A stretch of 64,000 nt of DNA from Pseudomonas segetis (lineage in GTDB: Bacteria; Pseudomonadota; Gammaproteobacteria; Pseudomonadales; Pseudomonadaceae), in NCBI RefSeq assembly GCF_900188155.1, contig NZ_FZOG01000001.1, forward strand, positions 434,001 through 498,000, written 5' to 3'. Under the pieces are notes generated by a model, which worked only from the letters and a program-made list of their open reading frames with translations, made no database searches and had not been told where the DNA came from. Of the stretch, positions 1 through 7,612 are shown in pieces (positions within the stretch are counted from its first letter, which is position 1; each line of letters begins with the position of its first letter). The position numbers were made by a program, and so were the translations under genes.

Positions 1-69
1 GGCAAGGGCGTGGTGGCCGGGGCAGGGCAAAAGAGACACCTTGCGAAACCGTGGTCTGAGCCCTGTTTA

Positions 70-190
70 CCAGCGTTGTCGGTTGCTGACCTATTGAGGT
101 CAAAGCCAGTCATTATCTGGTGTGCGATTCATCTCTCTTGGGCAGTGACGGCCTTATCTAACCTGTAATTTCGACATTTTGTCGATACAA
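70..190. repeat. Diverged direct repeat, copy 1 (~120 bp)
   Basis: This stretch is repeated at 889-1009 with the same order of blocks: a CCAGCGTTGTC block, the hairpin TGACCT-ATTG-AGGTCA (87-102), a less conserved middle, and a closing motif with two TTCGA boxes (about 169-190). Each copy lies upstream of a small AT-rich membrane-protein gene. The first 364 bases hold no other convincing gene. The duplication suggests serial insertion or unequal recombination in an accessory patch beside tRNA-Ser. Confidence 0.7.
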
Positions 191-364
191 ACTCTCTTGC
201 TTCTAGGCTTTTGGTGGGGCGGTGTGGCACATTGATATTTTAGTAAGGCTGTAGATTGTGAGTATGTATAATCTAAAAATTTCAGCAGTAATCTTTAACA
301 ATGGATTTGCTTCTTCCAATGGGTTGGACTGAAGCAAACACTTAATATGGACATTAGGACACCT

Positions 365-772
365 ATGCAAAAAATTGACCTGTCGATATCTGGAAATATG
401 AGAACTCTCGCGCAGCTTTCATTTGCATTTGGGATTCCAGGGGGTATCTTTGTACTTAAATATTTTTATGACTATTATGGTGAAGGTATAAAGATACCTG
501 CTGTTTTTTATATGTTACCCGTAGGTGTTGTACTTCTATTTCTGGCGTTGATTTTTTCGCCTGCAGCCTATAAAACCAAACTCCCAGAAATTAATTCGTC
601 TATTGCTAGTTGGTTAAATATTGTTAAGCGGTATCCAGATCATCCATCATTATATCGAACCAAAATTCTGATTTTTGCTTTGCAGGTTCAGCGACTTGTG
701 ATTATAAGTTCTTTTCCGGGTTTATTGATTTTGTTGCTGGTGTCCACGGCACATTATCTGGCTACCTACTAG
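365..772 (+). CDS. Small hydrophobic membrane protein, unknown function
   Basis: The 135-residue product is not recognised. The chosen ATG has an AGGA six bases upstream; an in-frame ATG at 347 lacks a ribosome site. Three hydrophobic stretches are visible, at roughly residues 14-35, 45-68 and 110-130. A polar middle segment probably lies on one side of the membrane. Base composition is clearly AT-richer than the housekeeping genes further right, and the gene sits in the repeat-bearing patch next to tRNA-Ser, so horizontal acquisition is likely. A role such as phage immunity or a membrane effector would be speculation. Confidence 0.55.
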   Translation: MQKIDLSISGNMRTLAQLSFAFGIPGGIFVLKYFYDYYGEGIKIPAVFYMLPVGVVLLFLALIFSPAAYKTKLPEINSSIASWLNIVKRYPDHPSLYRTKILIFALQVQRLVIISSFPGLLILLLVSTAHYLATY

Positions 773-1150
773 GGCAATGATATTGATGATTCCACGCCAT
801 GGAACGGAATTCTGGAGCAATCAGCTCAGTCGTTAGGCGTGAAAAGCATTTTGGAGGTGGCGGGGTTGGGAGTGATTTGAACCCGATTCCAGCGTTGTCC
901 GTTGCTGACCTATTTAGGTCAAAGCTAGTTATTCTCTGGCTTTAGCTCTTTTCTAACTGGTCAATGCTGTGCATCTTTAGCCAGTGATTTCGACACTTTT
1001 TCGACACATAGACTTTTGTTATCTAGCCAAAGCTTAAGTTGCATGACACATTTAAGTTGCTGTTTTAGTTTGCGTTCCAGCAGTACGCGTGTAGCAGGTT
1101 TTTGTGTTGTTTATAAACAAAAACTTTTATTAATTTTGTATGTGAGGTGT
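773..1150. other. Gene-free spacer with tRNA-3'-end-like scar and repeat copy 2
   Basis: No coding region is supported here. Bases 853-884 resemble the 3' end of a class II tRNA read on the minus strand: they contain GTGGCGGG followed by GATTTGAACCC, as in the intact tRNA-Ser at 1752-1841 but with a different core. Repeat copy 2 follows directly. This is compatible with an old attachment-site scar. Confidence 0.4.
889..1009. repeat. Diverged direct repeat, copy 2
   Basis: Second copy of the 70-190 repeat. It keeps the CCAGCGTTGTC block, the TGACCT-ATTT-AGGTCA hairpin (906-921) and the closing TTTCGACA...TTCGACACA motif (988-1009). A third, isolated copy of that closing motif lies at 1666-1685 beside the tRNA-Ser terminator. 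Confidence 0.7.
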
Positions 1151-1420
1151 ATGTTGAACTGGTTTGTACGTATGTTGTATAGATTACCAACTAAACCAAT
1201 TATCTATGCTTTTTTTGCTTGGACAGTTTGGCATCTCTTGAAATCGATTATGGCTTTTCTGGCTGTTGGGGATGCGCTGCTTATATTTGTTACTGCTTCG
1301 ATAACTTTGCTTTACATCATATTTTTCATCGTCAGTTCTTGGAGAATAAAAATGGATACTGCCTTGCCGCTTGCAATAGCTTCAAAGCTATATTTTCTAT
1401 GTATTCCGTTCTTTTCATGA
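1151..1420 (+). CDS. Small membrane protein, unknown function
   Basis: This would encode 89 residues, with two or three hydrophobic segments (about residues 16-35, 38-62 and 73-89), a basic N-terminus and no recognised motif. A GAGGTG lies almost directly against the ATG, closer than usual, so the start is uncertain; the frame stays open upstream to 1016. It follows repeat copy 2 just as the gene at 365 follows copy 1, and both are AT-rich. It may be a genuine accessory gene or a decayed remnant. Confidence 0.35.
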   Translation: MLNWFVRMLYRLPTKPIIYAFFAWTVWHLLKSIMAFLAVGDALLIFVTASITLLYIIFFIVSSWRIKMDTALPLAIASKLYFLCIPFFS

Positions 1421-1699
1421 GGAGAGTATCTATGAGGGTAAGGTATCGTTGGTTTCTGGTCACGGATCAGAAGTAATAGGGGACAGACCAAGTTTAAATT
1501 TAAACGACGTCAAACCCTAGCCTGCGCCTCTAATTAATGCAGGCTATCGGCAGGGCGCGCAAGCTAACAAAAGTCGTAGGATAAAGAAGTCGCTTACTCT
1601 GTGGTGTTGCCAGCATTTCCATGTGCTTGCTCCTGCATCATGTTGAATTGCCAGCATTGCATTTTTTTCGACGTTTTTCGACACATTGCGTGTCCGGAA
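1421..1699. other. Island-edge spacer with palindrome and repeated TTCGACA motif
   Basis: No supported gene. It contains TAGGGGACAGACCA (1477-1490), which resembles the ends associated with Y1/REP-type transposases. A perfect 14-bp palindrome, GTTTAAATTTAAAC, follows at 1492-1505. The third copy of the double TTCGACA motif is at 1666-1685. No transposase coding sequence is present, so this can only be called a possible remnant. Confidence 0.35.
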
Positions 1700-1738
1700 A
1701 AACAAAAGCCCCCGAAACTCTAGGAATTTCAGGGGCTT
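1700..1738 (-). terminator. Terminator of tRNA-Ser
   Basis: On the minus strand a 12-bp near-perfect stem (AAGCCCCTGAAA pairing with TTTCGGGGGCTT, 1706-1717 with 1727-1738) is followed by a T-rich run. It lies directly downstream of the tRNA 3' end. Confidence 0.8.
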
Positions 1739-1751
1739 AAGTATTGAATAG

Positions 1752-1841
1752 TGGCGGGAAGATAGGGATTTGAACCCTAGGAACTGTTGCCAGTTCAACG
1801 GATTTCGAATCCGTCCCGTTCGGCCACTCCGGCATCTTCCC
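1752..1841 (-). tRNA. tRNA-Ser (anticodon CGA)
   Basis: Ninety nucleotides fold as a class II serine tRNA. The acceptor is GGGAAGA/TCTTCCC with G73 and an encoded CCA. The anticodon stem-loop GGATT-CGA-AATCC gives CGA, a long variable arm follows, and the T loop reads GGTTCAAATCC. The 3' side faces the repeat-rich low-GC patch at 1-1700, as expected for an integration hotspot at a tRNA 3' end. Confidence 0.95.
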
Positions 1842-1949
1842 ACAGCGGCGCGCATGATATCAGCTGATTTGCGTTTGGCGAAGCCCAAAGTGCAATTTTT
1901 CGCATCTTTTCATGCGCTTGCGATGGGTTTGGGCCTTGCCTTTGGTGGT

Positions 1950-2654
1950 TTAGCCGCGGCTGGGGATGTTCAGGCCGCGCTGGACAGCAGGGCGGGCCAG
2001 GAACTTGTCCAGCACGCGCTTGATGTTCGGGCACTTGTTGAATTCGACCAAGTCGCCAGCTTCGTAAAAGCCAACCAGGTTGCGCATCCACGGGAAGATG
2101 GCGATATCGGCGATGCTGTAGTCGTCGCCCATGATCCATTCGCGGCCTTGCAGGCGTTGCTCCAGTACGTTGAGCAGGCGTTTGACTTCATCCACATAGC
2201 GGTCGCGTGGGCGCTTGTCTTCGATGTCCTTGCCCGCGAACTTATGGAAGAAGCCCAGTTGACCGATCATTGGCCCGATTCCGCCCATCTGGAACATCAG
2301 CCATTGCAGGGTTTCATAACGTTGCGCGGGGTCGCTGGCGAGTAGCTGGCCGGTTTTCTCGGCGAGATAGACAAGCATGGCGCCTGACTCAACCAGCGCC
2401 AGTGGCTGGCCGTCTGGCCCATTGGGGTCGATCATCGCGGGGATCTTGTTGTTCGGGTTTAGCGATAGGTATTCCGGCGAAAACTGGTCGCGGGTTTCGA
2501 AGCTGACCAGGTGCGGTTCATATGGCAAGCCGATTTCTTCAAGCATGATCGATACCTTGACCCCGTTTGGCGTGGGCAGGGAATACAGTTGCAGACGCTC
2601 GGGGTGGCTGGCAGGCCATTTCTGGGTAATCTTGAAAGCAGATAGATCAGGCAT
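1950..2654 (-). CDS. Glutathione S-transferase family protein (YghU/YfcG-like)
   Basis: The 234-residue cytosolic protein has an N-terminal thioredoxin-fold GST domain (about residues 20-105) followed by an all-helical C-terminal domain (about 115-225). The glutathione-binding SNAIL-type region reads NKIPAMIDP, followed by VESGAMLVYLAEK. The approach to the active site, PTPNGVKVSIMLEE, resembles the bacterial nu-class enzymes YghU and YfcG, which reduce disulfides and organic peroxides. The start has a GGAG ribosome site. It is monocistronic between tRNA-Ser and a divergent HIT gene. The physiological substrate is not predictable from sequence. Confidence 0.9.
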   Translation of the reverse strand: MPDLSAFKITQKWPASHPERLQLYSLPTPNGVKVSIMLEEIGLPYEPHLVSFETRDQFSPEYLSLNPNNKIPAMIDPNGPDGQPLALVESGAMLVYLAEKTGQLLASDPAQRYETLQWLMFQMGGIGPMIGQLGFFHKFAGKDIEDKRPRDRYVDEVKRLLNVLEQRLQGREWIMGDDYSIADIAIFPWMRNLVGFYEAGDLVEFNKCPNIKRVLDKFLARPAVQRGLNIPSRG

Positions 2655-2769
2655 AGGGACTCCACATCAAAAGGTCTGGCGGGTAGGATTGAGCTAAGCC
2701 TACCGAGTTTTATCTGACTCGGTAAAACCGGTATGGTTACACCTTCATCCACGGATATTGGACAGACTC

Positions 2770-3207
2770 ATGAGCTTGCATGGCGATTACGACTCCCAGA
2801 ATATTTTTGCCCAGATCATTCGTGGCGATGCGCCGTGCTACAAGCTGTATGAAGACGATGATGTGCTGGCTTTCCTCGACGTATTTCCCCAGTCCTATGG
2901 CCACAGCCTGGTAATTCCCAAGCGCTCTGCTGCGCGCAATATGCTCGACATCGACAGCGAAAGCCTGTGCAAGGTCATGCAGGTGGTGCAGAAAATCACC
3001 CGTGCATTGGTCGATGAGTTACAGCCTGCTGGCGTCCAGGTTGCGCAGTTCAATGGTGCGCCTGCCGGGCAGACGGTGTTCCATATCCATATGCATGTGA
3101 TCCCACGCTTCGCCGGTGAAGACCTGGGTATACATGCCAGCGCCAAGGCCGATGCTGCTGAACTGGAAGCCTTGCAAGCGCGCCTGGTCACTCGTCTCAA
3201 GGCTTGA
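2770..3207 (+). CDS. HIT family hydrolase
   Basis: The 145-residue protein contains the histidine-triad motif HIHMHVIP near residues 100-107. This is the nucleotide-binding and catalytic signature of HINT/Fhit-type nucleoside phosphoramidases and dinucleotide hydrolases. The N-terminal block IFAQIIRGDAPCYKLYEDD is the usual HIT nucleotide pocket, and no signal peptide is present. I prefer ATG 2770 over an in-frame TTG at 2758. It is divergent from the GST gene and convergent with the CGNR-protein gene. The in vivo substrate is unknown. Confidence 0.9.
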   Translation: MSLHGDYDSQNIFAQIIRGDAPCYKLYEDDDVLAFLDVFPQSYGHSLVIPKRSAARNMLDIDSESLCKVMQVVQKITRALVDELQPAGVQVAQFNGAPAGQTVFHIHMHVIPRFAGEDLGIHASAKADAAELEALQARLVTRLKA

Positions 3208-3292
3208 TGCCCCGGCGGTTGCGCTATGCGGCATCAGTTGCCCCGCGGGGCAAAATAGCCGGCCAGCCGGGTTGTTCATCAGCCGGTTGGTG

Positions 3293-3916
3293 TCAGGCCT
3301 TGTTTTCACCCTGGTAAAAGCGCCGGGCCTTGGCCCGGTTGCCGCAGGTGCTCATTGAACACCAGCGACGCCTGCGGCTGCGCGATGTATCGATAAACAT
3401 CCAGGTGCAGGCCTCGCATTCCTTGGTTTGTTGGTATTTGCCGCCAGTAATGCCCTTGTTCAGTTGCAGGGCCAATCGATGCCGGATGGTCGCAATGCCA
3501 GCATTCTCTGAATCCACACCCCAAAAGCCGGGTTCACCCACGGTGTAATGCAGTTGGGCGCTGGCAAGTGCCTGTTTGATCACGTTTTCCACGCAGTGCA
3601 ACGCTGCGCCCTCGGGCTTTTGCTCATGGCTTGCGGCATGCATCAGCGCGTACAGGGCTTCGCGCCACAGGATGATCTGGTCCAGTTCGCGCCCAGCTGT
3701 TGCAGTGTCCGCCTGGCTCAGCTGTAGCAGGCGTTGGTGTTCGTCTTCAGTGACCAGTTGTGCGGCCAGGGCCCAGTCGATGAGTGCGCGGCATGAGTGC
3801 AGTCTTTCGTTGATGCGCTGTTTGCCTTTGGCGCCTGTGGTGTTGAGAAAGTCGAGCACAGGGTCGTCGGCGATAAAGTCACTGGTGGTCCAGTGCCTGT
3901 TGTCGGCAGTATTCAT
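3293..3916 (-). CDS. ABATE/CGNR zinc-finger transcription regulator
   Basis: The 207-residue protein shows the two-part architecture of the CGNR family. The N-terminal ABATE-like domain (about residues 10-130) starts with the DDPVLDFLNT motif. The C-terminal treble-clef zinc finger reads CEACTWMF...CGNRAKARRFY at about 160-203. Part of the finger departs from consensus: the segment between the cysteines is RRRRWCSMSTCGNR. Such proteins are predicted ligand-responsive DNA-binding regulators. It is divergent from an alpha/beta hydrolase, and the intergenic region carries two matching palindromes, so it probably controls that hydrolase and itself. Confidence 0.85.
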   Translation of the reverse strand: MNTADNRHWTTSDFIADDPVLDFLNTTGAKGKQRINERLHSCRALIDWALAAQLVTEDEHQRLLQLSQADTATAGRELDQIILWREALYALMHAASHEQKPEGAALHCVENVIKQALASAQLHYTVGEPGFWGVDSENAGIATIRHRLALQLNKGITGGKYQQTKECEACTWMFIDTSRSRRRRWCSMSTCGNRAKARRFYQGENKA

Positions 3917-3917
3917 A

Positions 3918-3992
3918 TAACCCCTTTATTGATTGATAAAGGTTAGGTATGGTGACTCCTATTCTAACCTTTATGAGCTATTAAAGGGGTTA
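3918..3992. promoter_or_regulatory. Paired operator palindromes between CGNR regulator and hydrolase
   Basis: Two 20-bp palindromes lie in the 79-bp divergent spacer: CCTTTAT-N6-ATAAAGG (3923-3942) and CCTTTA-N8-TAAAGG (3968-3987), with centres 45 bp apart. The enclosing 29-bp arms 3918-3946 and 3964-3992 are also near-perfect inverted copies of each other. The likely binder is the adjacent CGNR regulator, controlling both directions. This is inferred from position and symmetry. Confidence 0.65.
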
Positions 3993-3995
3993 AAT

Positions 3996-4856
3996 ATGAA
4001 CGCTGTCGATCAATCACTTCCTTTACCGCACACCTTTGATTTTGCAGGGCGACCGGTTCGCTACGGCGTCATGGGCGCAGGTCCGGCAATGGTCCTGGTG
4101 CATGGCACGCCATTTTCATCTCAGGTTTGGCGGCGTATCGCTCCGCTGTTGGCCAGCAATTACTGCGTGTATTACTTTGATTTGCTCGGCTATGGGCAAT
4201 CTGAAATGGTTGAGGGCGAGGATGTTTCGCTTGGCGTGCAGAATCATCTGCTTGCGGCGTTGATCGAGCATTGGGGCCTGGATAAGCCTCATGTCGTTGC
4301 CCATGATTTTGGTGGCGCTACGGCCTTGCGCTGCCGGATTCTCAATCAGTTGGCCTACACAACGCTGACCTTGATCGACCCGGTGGCCATTGCGCCCTGG
4401 GGTTCGCCCTTCGTCCAGCACGTACGCCAGCATCAGCAGGCATTCAGCGGATTGCCCGGTTATATACACGAAGCGATATTGGCCGCCTATATACAGGGTT
4501 CGGTCTGCCACCCCATGGCGGAGCATGATTTGCAGCACTACACCAAACCCTGGCTGGGCGAGGGGCGGCAAGGTGCGTTCTACCGGCAGATTGCGCAGAT
4601 GGACCAACGTTATACCGATGAAGTGCAAGGCGCCTATGCCTCGCTGGATTGCCCGGTACTACTGCTCTGGGGTGAGCAGGATCAGTGGATACCCATTGAG
4701 CGGGGGGAGGCGCTGGCACGGCAGATTGCCAACTGCCAAATGGTGCGCGTACCCGGCGCCGGGCATCTGGTCCAGGAGGATGCACCTGAAGCGATTATTG
4801 GCGAGTTGCTGAAGTTTTTGCATCGCCAATGCGCCGCGCAACAGGATGGCACCTGA
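3996..4856 (+). CDS. Alpha/beta-fold hydrolase
   Basis: The 286-residue protein follows the alpha/beta-hydrolase plan. The oxyanion region is LVHGTPFSSQVWRR. The nucleophile elbow position reads AHDFGGA, with Asp in place of Ser as in haloalkane dehalogenases and some epoxide or fluoroacetate-type hydrolases. A late acidic residue lies in LLLWGEQDQWIP, and the catalytic His is in GAGHLVQEDAPEA. The start at 3996 has AAAGGGG upstream. It is divergent from the CGNR regulator. The Asp nucleophile argues for dehalogenase-like or epoxide-hydrolase-like chemistry rather than a serine esterase; the substrate is unknown. Confidence 0.85.
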   Translation: MNAVDQSLPLPHTFDFAGRPVRYGVMGAGPAMVLVHGTPFSSQVWRRIAPLLASNYCVYYFDLLGYGQSEMVEGEDVSLGVQNHLLAALIEHWGLDKPHVVAHDFGGATALRCRILNQLAYTTLTLIDPVAIAPWGSPFVQHVRQHQQAFSGLPGYIHEAILAAYIQGSVCHPMAEHDLQHYTKPWLGEGRQGAFYRQIAQMDQRYTDEVQGAYASLDCPVLLLWGEQDQWIPIERGEALARQIANCQMVRVPGAGHLVQEDAPEAIIGELLKFLHRQCAAQQDGT

Positions 4857-4859
4857 TGC

Positions 4860-5936
4860 TCAAGTCGTTTCACGCTCCAGCTCCAGTAATTGTTGCTTGC
4901 GTTCGATGCCCCAGCGATAGCCGGACAGGTTGCCATCACTTCTGACCACACGATGGCAAGGGATGGCCACTGCAAGCTTGTTGGCCGCACAGGCCTGGGC
5001 GACGGCGCGGAATGATGTTGGTGCGCCAATCAGTTTGGCGATCTCGGCATAGCTGGCCGTGCTGCCAGCCGGGATGTTGCGCAATGCCTGCCAGACCCGC
5101 TCCTGAAATGCGGTGCCGCGCAGATCCAGGGGTAAGTCGAGGCCGATTGCCGGCGCTTCGATAAAACCGATGACCTTGGCGACCAGTTGCTCGAACTTTG
5201 CGTCAGCGCCAATCAGGTTGGCCTGGGCAAAGGTGTCTTGCAACTCGCGAACCAGGGTTTCGGGTTCATCACCAAGCAGGATTGCGCAGATGCCACGGTT
5301 GCTTTGTGCGACCAGAATGGCCCCGAGCGAGCACTGCGCCACTGCAAAGCGAATATCCGTATTAGCGCCCCCCGCGCGGTAATCACTGGGTTTCATGCCG
5401 AGTACCTCGGCGCTTTTTTCATAAAAGCGGCTGCTGGCGTTGAAGCCGGCGTGGTAGAGCGCGTCTGTGACCAGGCTGCCTTTTTGCAACTGTGCGCGTA
5501 GCTTGCGTGCGCGGTTTGCACTGGCGTAGGCCCTTGGCGTCAGGCCGGTCGCCGCCTTGAATAAGCGATGGAAGTGATAGGCGCTGACGCCGACTTGCCG
5601 GGCGAGCTGGTCGAGGCTGGGCAGTTGCTCGGCATGTTCGATAATCTGGCAGGCCTTGCTGACTATCGCGGCGTGTTGCTGACTGAGCGGGGTGCCGCCG
5701 CAAGTGGCGCGCTTGCAGGGGCGATAACCGGCAGCGGCTGCTTGCTGTGGCGTGTCGAAAAACTCAACGTTGTCGGGTTTCGGACGCCGTGACGGACAAT
5801 TGGGGCGGCAATAGATGCCCGTGGTCTTGACTGCGTAGACGAAGGGCTGATCCAGTGAAGGGGCGCGATCGAGCACACGCTGCCAGCGCGGGTCATCTAC
5901 AGTCATTTTGGTTGCTAAGGATTTGGTCGGTTTCAT
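4860..5936 (-). CDS. ada: Bifunctional Ada: DNA methyltransferase/transcription activator
   Basis: The 358-residue Ada-type protein has three parts: an N-terminal methylphosphotriester-accepting zinc domain (about 15-80, with YCRPNCPSR), an AraC-type HTH (about 85-180) and a C-terminal O6-alkylguanine transferase with the active site AIPCHRVV near residue 330. It repairs alkylated DNA and, once methylated, activates the adaptive response. The second half of the zinc site reads CKRATC instead of the usual CKRC, shifting the fourth ligand by two residues. The preferred start is ATG 5936; an in-frame GTG lies at 5948. It nearly abuts the convergent hydrolase gene. Confidence 0.93.
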   Translation of the reverse strand: MKPTKSLATKMTVDDPRWQRVLDRAPSLDQPFVYAVKTTGIYCRPNCPSRRPKPDNVEFFDTPQQAAAAGYRPCKRATCGGTPLSQQHAAIVSKACQIIEHAEQLPSLDQLARQVGVSAYHFHRLFKAATGLTPRAYASANRARKLRAQLQKGSLVTDALYHAGFNASSRFYEKSAEVLGMKPSDYRAGGANTDIRFAVAQCSLGAILVAQSNRGICAILLGDEPETLVRELQDTFAQANLIGADAKFEQLVAKVIGFIEAPAIGLDLPLDLRGTAFQERVWQALRNIPAGSTASYAEIAKLIGAPTSFRAVAQACAANKLAVAIPCHRVVRSDGNLSGYRWGIERKQQLLELERETT

Positions 5937-6037
5937 CGCGGTGCCCACAAGCAGTGAAAGTGATTCAAGCTTAAGCGGTCAGGCGGTTATCAAAACTCCG
6001 AGTCTTGCTTTGCAATTCGCCAGCGGCTTTCGGTGCT

Positions 6038-6379
6038 TTAGTCGTCGCGGGTCAGCACTTCAAGCAACTCTATTTCGAAAATCAGGTTCGAGTGCGGCTT
6101 GATATGCTGGCCCATCTGGCGCTCGCCATAAGCCAGTTCGGCCGGTACGAAGAGTTTGCGCTTGCCGCCGACTTTCATGCCCATCAGGCCCTGGTCCCAG
6201 CCTTTGATGACGCGACCTGTACCTATCACGCACTGAAATGGCTTGCCGCGATCATAGGATGAGTCAAAGGTGGTGCCGTCCTCAAGGGTGCCGCGGTATT
6301 GGGTGGTGATCAGTGCGCCCTTGACGGCAGCCTTGCCATCGCCCAGGACGATATCTTCGATGATTAATGCGTTGTTCAT
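6038..6379 (-). CDS. FKBP-type peptidyl-prolyl isomerase
   Basis: The 113-residue single-domain FKBP has no signal peptide, so it is probably cytosolic. Visible family motifs are GTTFDSSYDRGKP, VIKGWDQGLMGMKVGGKRKL and the C-terminal ELAYGERQ...IFEIELLEV block that forms the prolyl-binding pocket. It catalyses cis-trans isomerisation of Xaa-Pro bonds during folding. It lies between ada and ohrR, all on the minus strand, with no evident functional coupling. Confidence 0.9.
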   Translation of the reverse strand: MNNALIIEDIVLGDGKAAVKGALITTQYRGTLEDGTTFDSSYDRGKPFQCVIGTGRVIKGWDQGLMGMKVGGKRKLFVPAELAYGERQMGQHIKPHSNLIFEIELLEVLTRDD

Positions 6380-6409
6380 GATCGTTCTCTAGCAATGTGG
6401 CGTTAATTC

Positions 6410-6871
6410 TTAATCGCCATCAAGTGATTGGTGCAAGTGTTTGCGCAGCGTGAATAGCGCTTGCTTGAGTTCATCAAGCTGCTCCATGGGCATGCCCGCC
6501 GATTTCAGGATACAACCCGGAATCGCCTTGGCCTGCTCATGCAAGGCACGCCCCTTGGCGGTCAGGCGCAGCTCTACAACACGCTCATCGGCCTTGCTCC
6601 TGTTGCGCTGGAGCAAGCCCTGGGCTTCAAGGCGCTTGAGTAGCGGTGTCAGCGAGCCAGGGTCGGTCAGCAGTCGCGCACTGATATCACCCACGGTCAG
6701 GCCGTCGGTTTCCCACAGCACCAACATGGCCAGATACTGTGGATAGGTGAGCCCCATTTCCTGTAGCAGGGGCTTGTAGGTCTTGGTCATGAGCAGCGAA
6801 GTGGAATGCAAGGCAAAGCACAGCTGATTGTCCAGCAGCAGGGCCTTGCAAGGTTCGAGTGAGGAATCCAT
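6410..6871 (-). CDS. ohrR: OhrR, MarR-family organic peroxide sensor/repressor
   Basis: The 153-residue MarR-type winged-helix repressor carries the peroxide-sensing cysteine at residue 18 in LLLDNQLCFALHS, the position of the reactive Cys in OhrR proteins. The winged helix covers about residues 50-120 (LTVGDISARLLTDPGSLTPLLKRLE is the recognition region, given here as family context). Oxidation by organic hydroperoxides releases DNA. It is divergent from ohr, with repeated TTGCGCACTAA elements between them. Confidence 0.92.
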   Translation of the reverse strand: MDSSLEPCKALLLDNQLCFALHSTSLLMTKTYKPLLQEMGLTYPQYLAMLVLWETDGLTVGDISARLLTDPGSLTPLLKRLEAQGLLQRNRSKADERVVELRLTAKGRALHEQAKAIPGCILKSAGMPMEQLDELKQALFTLRKHLHQSLDGD

Positions 6872-7025
6872 GGGATGAGCTCTACGCGGAAGATGGCTGT
6901 CAAGTTAACGCACTAATAGCCTGTGCGCCAACAACCGGGCAGCCTGCGATGGTTGGTTGTTGGCCGAGAAAGCTGGCCATTGAAGAACTTGATCGTGCTG
7001 ATAGAGAAATCTGTGAATAATTATC

Positions 7026-7051
7026 TTGCGCACTAAATAATTGCGCACTAA
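7026..7051. promoter_or_regulatory. Candidate OhrR operator: tandem TTGCGCACTAA
   Basis: TTGCGCACTAA occurs at 7026-7036 and 7041-7051, exactly 15 bp apart, about 85 bp upstream of the ohr start. A degenerate copy (TAACGCACTAA) is at 6906-6916, near the ohrR start. Position between ohrR and ohr makes OhrR binding the simplest reading. The direct-repeat form differs from the AT-rich palindromes recalled for other OhrR proteins. Confidence 0.5.
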
Positions 7052-7134
7052 TATTGTTTCAAGGCCAACGAGAACACCACTTGATCCTCGTTGCATCTGT
7101 TACCCCTTTATTTGACTACCAAGAGGAAATCATC

Positions 7135-7560
7135 ATGTCGATCGAAACTATTGCTTACCGTGCATATGCAGAAGCCACTGGCGGCCGTGATGGCCGGGCT
7201 ATATCTTCTGACGGTGTTCTGGATGTGGCGCTGACCACACCGAAGGAATTGGGTGGCGCAGGCGGCGAGGGGACCAACCCTGAGCAATTGTTCGCTGCGG
7301 GCTACTCGGCTTGTTTTATCGGTGCAATGAAATTTGTGGCCGCACGCGACAAGTTGCAGATTCCGGCGGATGCGTCGATTGAAGGTGTTGTCGGCATTGG
7401 TGCAATCCCCAATGGTTTCGGCATCGAGGTCGAGTTGCGCATCAGCCTGCCGGGTCTTGATAAGGCGGCGGCGCAAACCCTGGTTGATCGCGCGCACATC
7501 GTTTGCCCATACTCGAACGCAACGCGCGGCAACATTGATGTCACGCTGACCCTGGTTTAA
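7135..7560 (+). CDS. ohr: Organic hydroperoxide resistance protein Ohr
   Basis: The 141-residue OsmC/Ohr-fold thiol peroxidase has the two redox cysteines in YSACFIGAM (about residue 62) and [13 protein letters not shown] (about residue 126). It reduces organic and fatty-acid hydroperoxides, with lipoylated proteins as the known reductant family. The ATG is preceded by AAGAGGA. It is divergent from ohrR, which presumably represses it. A strong terminator follows. Confidence 0.95.
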   Translation: MSIETIAYRAYAEATGGRDGRAISSDGVLDVALTTPKELGGAGGEGTNPEQLFAAGYSACFIGAMKFVAARDKLQIPADASIEGVVGIGAIPNGFGIEVELRISLPGLDKAAAQTLVDRAHIVCPYSNATRGNIDVTLTLV

Positions 7561-7571
7561 TCCCCCCGCAT

Positions 7572-7606
7572 ACAACAAAGGCGCCTAAACAGGGCGCCTT
7601 TGTTGT
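7572..7606. terminator. Bidirectional terminator between ohr and ydbL
   Basis: A perfect 14-bp stem (7572-7585 with 7593-7606, core AAAGGCGCC/GGCGCCTTT) with a 7-nt loop sits between the convergent genes ohr and ydbL. Confidence 0.85.
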
Positions 7607-7612
7607 GGTCGT

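Noticed and set aside
1770..2345. Long open frame opposite the GST gene, crossing tRNA-Ser
   Set aside because: It is the antisense shadow of the GST coding sequence and runs through the tRNA; no ribosome site or domain.
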